Assembly: GCA_001313065.1 (NCBI GenBank)
Contig: BBFD01000111.1
Coordinates: forward strand, 1-12,200
DNA: 12,200 nucleotides
Direction: 5' to 3'
From: Silvimonas sp. JCM 19000
Lineage (GTDB): Bacteria; Pseudomonadota; Gammaproteobacteria; Burkholderiales; Chitinibacteraceae
The translations under genes were made by a program, and so were the position numbers. The notes beneath the pieces are model-generated. The model worked only from the letters and a program-made list of their open reading frames with translations, was not told the origin of the DNA and did not search any database. Positions 6,759-12,200 of this stretch are shown here, piece by piece; position 1 is the first letter of the stretch, and each line of letters opens with the position of its first letter.

Positions 6759-9052
6759 TCAGAAAATATTGCCGATCTGGAACTGGAACGCTTCCGTCGA
6801 ATCGCCCGTCTTGGACTTCATCGGCTTGGCAATACTGAACTTGAGCGGACCAATCGGCGAGACCCACGAGAACGCGGCACCGACCGAATAACGGTTATCG
6901 CTGAACGAGAACTTGTCGTCCGGACCCCACACGCCACCCGAATCCGCAAACACCGACAAACGCGTGCTGTGATCGTTTTTTTTCATACCCGGCATCGGGA
7001 AGAACAACTCGAAGCTGTTGGTCAGCATCTTGTTGCCGCCCATACCGTCGCCGTATTCATCCTTCGGACCAATCGTACCGTAGGCAAAACCGCGCACCGA
7101 GTTCACACCACCGGCGTAGAAGTTCTTGTAGAACGGATAGTCCGTGTTGCCATAGCTATTGCCGTAACCGGCTGCCAGGTTCCACATCACGGCAAAGTCT
7201 TCACCGATCGGCACCCAGTACTGGCTGGTGGCGTTCAGGCGATAGTACTTCAGGTCCGAACCCGGCACCGAGCTTCGGCCGAGGTATTGAACGACCAACC
7301 CGTCGTCGGATAAGACGCGCTGTCACGCGTGTCACGGGCAAAGCGGATGGTCGAGTTGAACGTGCCGGTCTTGTTGCCGTACTTGTTGACGAAGTCTTCA
7401 ACATAAGCAGGCGTCGACGTCGTGGTATCGATCTTCAGGTTGTCATAACCAAACGACCAACCCACGCGGTTTTCTTCAGTAACCGGCAAGCCAAAGGTCA
7501 ACGCGCCACCCCAGCCATTGGTGGTGTAGTTACCCAGGTTGTTGTACGACGGATCGGTATCGCGTTTGTAGAAGTTCCAGCCCATCGAGATGCCATCCGG
7601 CGTCGCGTACGGGTCAGTCAGGCCGAGCGAATACACGCGCTGCGATGAGCTGTTGTTGAATTCCGCTGAGAACTGCTTGCCGCTACCCAGAAAGTTGGTC
7701 TGCGAAATCGACGCAATCAACACCACGCCTTCCGACTGACCGTAACCCGCGCCGATATTGAACTGGCCGGTTTTCTTTTCGGTAACCCGGACGTTCATAT
7801 CCACCTGATCCGGCGCATCCGGCACCGGCGGCGTATCGATATTCACTTCCTGGAAGTAATCGAGCTGGTCCAGACGCTGCTTGGAACGCTTGATCTTCGA
7901 ACCATCATACGGCGCCGATTCAGCCTGACGCAGTTCACGGCGCACCACTTCATCCCGCGTCATGGTGTTGCCGACCACGTTGATATTGCGCACGTAAACG
8001 CGACGACCCGGATCAACGTAGAAGGTAAAGGCAACGGTATGGTTGACCTTGTCGACATCGGGCACGGCGTTGACGTTGGCAAAGGCGTAGCCATCGACAC
8101 CCAGACGATCCGTGACCGCCGCGGTGGCTTTGTTCAGTTTCTGGCGCGAGAAGGTTTCACCGGCCTTGATCTTGACCAGTTTTTTTTCCAGCTCGGCTTG
8201 CGGGATGGTGCTGTCGCCGGCAAATTTGACGTCGGTGACGGTGTACTTTTCACCCTCGGTGATATTGATCGTCAGGAAAACATCTTCTTTGCTTTCCGAG
8301 ATCGCCACCTGGGTCGAATCGACGTTGAACTCAAGGTAACCGCGGTCCATATAGTACGAACGCAGGGTTTCCAGATCGGCCTGGAATTTCTGGCGCGAAT
8401 ACTGATCGTCCTTGGTATACCAGCTCATCCAGCCCGGGGTGCTGAGCGACAATTCGCCCAACAGGTCTTTTTTTCTTTAAAGACCTTGGCACCGACCAGG
8501 TTGACCTGCTGGATCAGCGCGGTGGCGCCTTCCGAGATATTGAATTCGATACCCACGCGGTTGCGTTCAAGCCGTGTGACCGTGGTCTTGACGATCACCG
8601 AGTAACGACCGCGCGAGTAGTACTGTTGTTTGAGTTCCTGCACCGCGGCATCGAGCGTGGCTTGCTCGAAAATACGACCTTCGGTGAAGTTCTGGCTGCC
8701 CAGCGCCTGCTTGATCTGGTCTTTTTCCAGCAGCTTGGCGCCGTTGATGTTGATCTGCGAAATGGTGGGGCGTTCGTCTACCGTAACCACCAGCACTTCA
8801 CCATTGCGTTCCAGCCGCACATCGTTGAAGAAGCCGGTGGCAAACAGCGCCTTGATGGCGGCTTGCGCCTTTTCATCATCCAGCGTGTCGCCCACTTTGA
8901 GCGGCAGATAATTGAAGACCGTACCCGCATCGGTACGTTGTAGTCCTTCTACGCGGATATCCTTTACGACGAATGCGTCGATAGCCCATACCGGGAGTGC
9001 GCTCACGGAAAGTGCAGCGCCAAGCAACAGGGAAAGCGTTTTTTAATTTCAT
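6759..9052 (-). CDS. bamA: Outer membrane protein assembly factor BamA (three frameshifts)
   Basis: BamA is the essential Omp85 protein that inserts beta-barrel proteins into the outer membrane. Seen: signal peptide MKLKTLSLLLGAALSVSALP ending VWA, then POTRA domains (FVVKDIRVEGLQRTDAGTVF, later VRNINVVGNTMTRDEVV), then a 16-strand barrel with the family loop motif VNSVRGFAYGTIG and a C-terminal strand FQFQIGNIF ending in phenylalanine, as the Bam signal requires. Corrected length is 763 residues. ATG at 9052 is 24 bases after rseP. Breaks: six T at 9039-9044 where five give KLKTLS; seven T at 8468-8474 where five give FKEKDLLGEL; and one missing G or C near 7271-7273 (A/G S VPGSDLKYY). In-frame T runs of eight at 8180-8187 (LEKKLV) and 6976-6983 (GMKKND) may each carry an extra lysine. 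Confidence 0.95.
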
Positions 9053-9076
9053 GTGTCGGATCGGATTCTGGCGGAG

Positions 9077-10424
9077 TCAGCCAGTTATGAGTCGGTAGAA
9101 ATCGTTATACAGCGCGAGCGCCATCAAGCCGGCAAGAAAGAGGAGGCCCAACCGCATGCCGACTGCTTCCACTGTGGCGGACACCGGTCGTCCGGTCAAC
9201 AGTTCGGCAGCATGATACATCAAATGCCCGCCATCAAGCAGGGGCACAGGTAACAGGTTAAGTATCGCCAGACTCAAACTGACCAGCGCCAATGTATCGA
9301 TAAATGGCTCCAGTCCAGCCTGTGCGCTTTGCCCTGCCATGCGGGCAATCGTGAGGGGTCCACCCACCTGGCTGGCCGACACATGCCCGGTGATCATGCG
9401 GCCAAACAGCACGCCGTTCAGCCGTATGGTCTGCCAGGCTTATTGACAGCAGCGCCCAGCGCCGCTACCGGGCCATAACGCATTTTCATTTGCTGGCTGG
9501 CCCATTGTTGCTCGTCCGGCGTCGGGGCAATGCCCAAGCGCCCGATTTGTTTGCCTTTTTCGGTGACCACATCCGGATGCGCGATCACTTCGAGGTGCTG
9601 ACCGTGCCGCAGCAAACCCACGCGCAAGGGGGCGCCGGCCGCCTGCGCCAGTCGATGTTGCAGCATGCTCCAGCTGGTGAGGGCCTGGCCATCAAGCTCT
9701 GCAGCAGATCGCCTTGCTGGATGCCGGCCCGGGCGGCAGCGCTGCCGGGCGACACTTCAGACACCTGCGGCACGATATGCATCGGTGATACGCCCAGCTT
9801 GCTGAGGGTGTCGGCATCGACGCTCTCGATACCAAATGCCACCGGGTCGATAGAAACGGCTACATCACGCCCGTTACGCTGCAATTGCACCGAAAACTTT
9901 TTTCCCTGACTGGCGGCATCGAGCAGTCCGGTCTGGATGTCATCCCAGTTGCGCACAGGGGTCTGATCTATGCGCTGGATGCGATCACCCACGCGGATGC
10001 CGACATGGCTGGCCACGGTATCGACCGCCACATCGCCCACCACCGGCGCCAGGGTGGACACGCCCACCATAAACAACACCCAGTAGAACAGCAGTGCCAG
10101 CAACAGATTTGCAGCCGGCCCGGCCACAACTACGGCCATTTTCTTGAGTGGATGTTGGCGATTGAAGGCGCGATCAAGATCGGCTGCCGCCACGGGGGCT
10201 TCGCGTTCGTCCAGCATGCGGACGTAGCCGCCGAGGGGAATGGCGGCAATTTGCCAAGTGGTTTCGCCGCGCTGCCAACGATAGAGCGCCTTGCCAAACC
10301 CGATGGAGAACGTCAGTACCTTGACGCCACAGCGGCGCGCCACCCAGTAATGACCGAATTCATGCACCGTCACCAGGATGCCCAGCGTGACGATAAACGA
10401 GAGCGCCGCGACCAGGCCGTTCAT
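9077..10424 (-). CDS. rseP: RIP metalloprotease RseP (two frameshifts)
   Basis: RseP is the inner-membrane site-2 zinc protease that cuts anti-sigma-E factor during envelope stress and also clears remnant signal peptides. Seen: TVHEFGHYWVARRCGVKV with the HExxH zinc site (H21, E22, H25), IGFGKALYRW, IPLGGYVRMLDERE, AGPAANLLLALLFY, two PDZ regions (GIRVGDRIQRIDQTPV and AARAGIQQGDLLQ), and the second metal motif NLLPVPLLDGGHLMY near the C-terminus, followed by the last membrane helix. Corrected length is 449 residues, as expected. ATG at 10424 is four bases after the dxr stop; no clear ribosome binding site. One G is missing at 9696 (coding LLQSLDGQAL) and one C at 9439 (coding VNKAWQTIRLNG). 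Position before bamA fits its role in outer-membrane stress control. Confidence 0.95.
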
Positions 10425-10428
10425 GGGT

Positions 10429-11637
10429 TCAGCGCTCGCGCAGCCACTGTTGCGCCACTTCGCGCGCGTGCGCGTCGGCTTGCAACAGCAGATCGATAGA
10501 GGCATCGCTGGCGTTACTACAGCAAATGCCCAGCGTGTGTTCGATCAGGGCGGGGATGCCATTCCAGTCGAGTTGGTGCTCGAGGAATGCAGCCACAGCA
10601 ACTTCATTGGCCGCATTGGCGATTGCAGTCGCCGGGCCGCCCTGGCGCAACGCTTCAAAGGCCAGGCGCAGGCAGGGAAAACGCTTGAGATCGGGCTCTT
10701 CAAAATCGAGGCGCCCTACTTTGAACAAATCGAGCCGCTCCACCCCGGATTCGACGCGCTGCGGATAAGCCATGCCATAGGCAATCGGCGTACGCATATC
10801 GGGCGCACCCAACTGGGCCAGCACCGAGCCATCCACATACTCGACCATCGAATGCACGATGCTCTGCGGATGCACCACCACGGTAATTTCGTCGGGGCGC
10901 GCATTAAACAACCAGTGCGCTTCGATGACCTCAAGGCCCTTGTTCATCATGGTGGCCGAGTCGACCGAAATCTTGCGCCCCATCGACCAGTTGGGATGGC
11001 GCACTGCTTCTTCGGGGGTGATGGCGGCCAGCGTCTCCAGCGGCCGGGTACGGAACGGGCCACCGGAAGCGGTCAGCAGAATCCGGCGCACACCCGCTTG
11101 TTGCAGGGTGCCGTGATACGGCCGCTCGCGATGCGCGCGCGGCAACACCTGGAAGATGGCGTTGTGTTCGCTATCGATAGGCAGCAGTTCCGCGCCAGCG
11201 GCGGTAACGGCATCCATAAACAGCTTGCCCGCCAGCACCAGCGTTTCTTTGTTGGCCAACAGCACGCGCTTGCCGCACTGCGCGGCGGCCAGCGTTGACT
11301 TCATGCCCGCTGCGCCAACGATGGCGGCCATCACGGTATCGACTTCGGGCGCGCAGGCCACTTGCTCGAGCGCGGCCGCGCCACACAACACTTCGGTTTC
11401 GAGCCCGGCGGCGCGCACCATGCCACGCAAGGTTTCGGCAGATTGCTCGTCCAGCACCACGGCATAGCGCGGCGCAAACTGTTTGCACTGTTGCAGCAAC
11501 CGATCCAGCTGCGTGGCGCCACTGATGGCAAACACACGATATTGATCGGGATGGCGGGCCACTACATCGAGCGTATTGACGCCGATGCTGCCAGTGGCGC
11601 CAAGGACGGTAAGTGTTCTGAGGGTCGGTGCGGTCAT
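10429..11637 (-). CDS. dxr: 1-deoxy-D-xylulose 5-phosphate reductoisomerase
   Basis: DXR converts DXP to 2-C-methyl-D-erythritol 4-phosphate with NADPH, the committed step of the MEP isoprenoid pathway; its products feed undecaprenyl phosphate for cell-wall and lipopolysaccharide assembly. Seen: [15 protein letters not shown] nucleotide-binding motif at 11-25, [22 protein letters not shown] with metal ligands D155 and E157, TASGGPFR, and [20 protein letters not shown] followed by E236, then [12 protein letters not shown]. The frame is uninterrupted at 402 residues, the usual length. ATG at 11637 is preferred over upstream in-frame codons because it puts the nucleotide-binding motif at the normal distance from the start. 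The gap to cdsA is 44 bases. No ribosome binding site of note. Confidence 0.97.
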   Translation of the reverse strand: MTAPTLRTLTVLGATGSIGVNTLDVVARHPDQYRVFAISGATQLDRLLQQCKQFAPRYAVVLDEQSAETLRGMVRAAGLETEVLCGAAALEQVACAPEVDTVMAAIVGAAGMKSTLAAAQCGKRVLLANKETLVLAGKLFMDAVTAAGAELLPIDSEHNAIFQVLPRAHRERPYHGTLQQAGVRRILLTASGGPFRTRPLETLAAITPEEAVRHPNWSMGRKISVDSATMMNKGLEVIEAHWLFNARPDEITVVVHPQSIVHSMVEYVDGSVLAQLGAPDMRTPIAYGMAYPQRVESGVERLDLFKVGRLDFEEPDLKRFPCLRLAFEALRQGGPATAIANAANEVAVAAFLEHQLDWNGIPALIEHTLGICCSNASDASIDLLLQADAHAREVAQQWLRER

Positions 11638-11681
11638 GGATTGCCGTAGTTTTCTAGAGCGCCGCGGAATCAACCGGGCGA

Positions 11682-12200
11682 TTAATGCTGGATCAGCCAG
11701 GGCCAGAGCAAGGCGGCGATGGGCAGAATGGCAAGCAGCTGTCGACGCGATCAAGCACGCCACCGTGGCCCGGCAGCAACTGGCTGCTGTCTTTGATACC
11801 GGCCTGGCGTTTGAACAACGATTCCATCAGATCACCCACAATGGAAACGGCGGTCAACACCCAGGCCGCCAACACCAGCTTCCACAAGGGCAGCGTGGTC
11901 AAGGCGCCCAGCACCAGCGCATAGATAGTAATGCCGACCAGCGCCCCCGCGACACCTTCCCAGGTTTTGCCCGGACTGATGGCAGGCGCCAGCTTGTGTT
12001 TGCCAAAGGCTTTGCCGGAGAAATAGGCGGCAGTATCAGCCACCCAGGCAATGGCCATTACAAACAGCAAAGGCAGCGGACCCGCCTCGGCACGCAAGGC
12101 AATCAGCGCCAGACCCGCCGCCACCAGCAGCAGCACGCCAGGCAGCGCGCCATTGGCCAGCGTGCTGCGCAAAATCCAGCGCTTGCGCAACCACAGCGGG
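11682..12200 (-). CDS. cdsA: Phosphatidate cytidylyltransferase CdsA (5' part outside window; one frameshift)
   Basis: CdsA makes CDP-diacylglycerol from CTP and phosphatidic acid in the inner membrane, the precursor of all major phospholipids. Seen: the C-terminal part, about 172 residues, with several hydrophobic membrane segments, [29 protein letters not shown], and the complete family signature [20 protein letters not shown] followed by GVLDRVD. The frame is open to the right edge, so the start lies outside. One G is missing on the plus strand at 11738 (coding DRVDSLLAILP); without the correction the frame stops at 11693. With it the protein ends in WPWLIQH at a TAA at 11682-11684. The neighbour dxr follows after 44 bases. 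In related genomes the gene upstream is usually uppS; that cannot be seen here. Confidence 0.94.

Noticed and set aside
769..9044. Programmed frameshifting or poly-A transcriptional slippage that rescues the broken frames
   Set aside because: Indels of +1, +2 and -1 occur with no shared slippery site, stem-loop or consistent direction, and they hit unrelated essential genes, including simultaneous insertions and deletions within lpxB, lpxD and bamA.
10378..11298. Long open frame on the plus strand opposite dxr (306 codons), with similar ones at 965-1726 and 3700-4311
   Set aside because: They are antisense to genes with clear family motifs, their translations are rich in H, R, Q and A with no recognisable domain, and G+C-rich codon bias creates such frames by chance.
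1..12200. Gene decay (pseudogenes), as in a host-restricted bacterium
   Set aside because: There are no internal stop codons from substitutions, no large deletions and no lost motifs; undoing the run-length changes restores full proteins, and loss of bamA, lpx genes and cdsA together would be lethal.
1..12200. Mobile element, CRISPR array, tRNA or rRNA gene, defence system or new operon
   Set aside because: Nearly all of the sequence is accounted for by twelve recognised genes; I saw no direct repeat array, transposase, terminal repeats or structural RNA pattern.

Overview
This window is a run of twelve housekeeping genes, all transcribed on the minus strand (right to left), from a Gram-negative, G+C-rich, flagellated bacterium. 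The order cdsA-dxr-rseP-bamA-ompH(skp)-lpxD-fabZ-lpxA-lpxB-rnhB is the classic proteobacterial envelope-biogenesis cluster. Together with the residue choices in MotA, LpxD and RnhB it points to a betaproteobacterium, perhaps of the Neisseriales. That finer placement is inference; no rRNA or other marker is present.

Layout: 12200-11682 is the 3' part of cdsA (phospholipid precursor). 11637-10429 is dxr (isoprenoid precursor). 10424-9077 is rseP (envelope-stress protease). 9052-6759 is bamA (outer-membrane protein assembly). 6732-6229 is ompH/skp (periplasmic chaperone). 6221-5186 is lpxD, 5189-4730 fabZ, 4650-3871 lpxA and 3822-2640 lpxB (lipid A synthesis plus the fatty-acid dehydratase that shares its acyl precursor). 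2647-2038 is rnhB. A 204-base gap with palindromes follows, then motA (1833-968) and motB (894 to beyond the left edge), the flagellar stator pair. Junctions from cdsA to rnhB are short (overlaps of 4 and 8 bases, gaps of 4 to 79 bases), so the ten genes look like one transcription unit building phospholipid, lipid A and the outer-membrane protein machinery.

Only dxr and ompH read as full-length uninterrupted frames. The other ten carry small indels. These have one pattern: runs of A or T in coding sequence are longer than the protein family requires (mostly 6 to 8 where 5 fits), and short runs of G or C are one base too short. I count 13 frame-changing insertions and 7 deletions, plus several 8-base runs that appear to add one in-frame lysine. 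Since the genes are mostly essential and every protein is restored to normal family length by undoing these changes, I treat them as sequence errors rather than pseudogenes. Coordinates below span the reconstructed genes, so plain translation of a span will not give the protein.

I found no mobile element, CRISPR array, tRNA, rRNA or defence system, and no convincing new biological system. The points worth a second look are the indel pattern itself, the way cancelling indels hide a scrambled active site in lpxA, a strong hairpin between motA and motB, and palindromes in the motA leader and the fabZ-lpxA gap.
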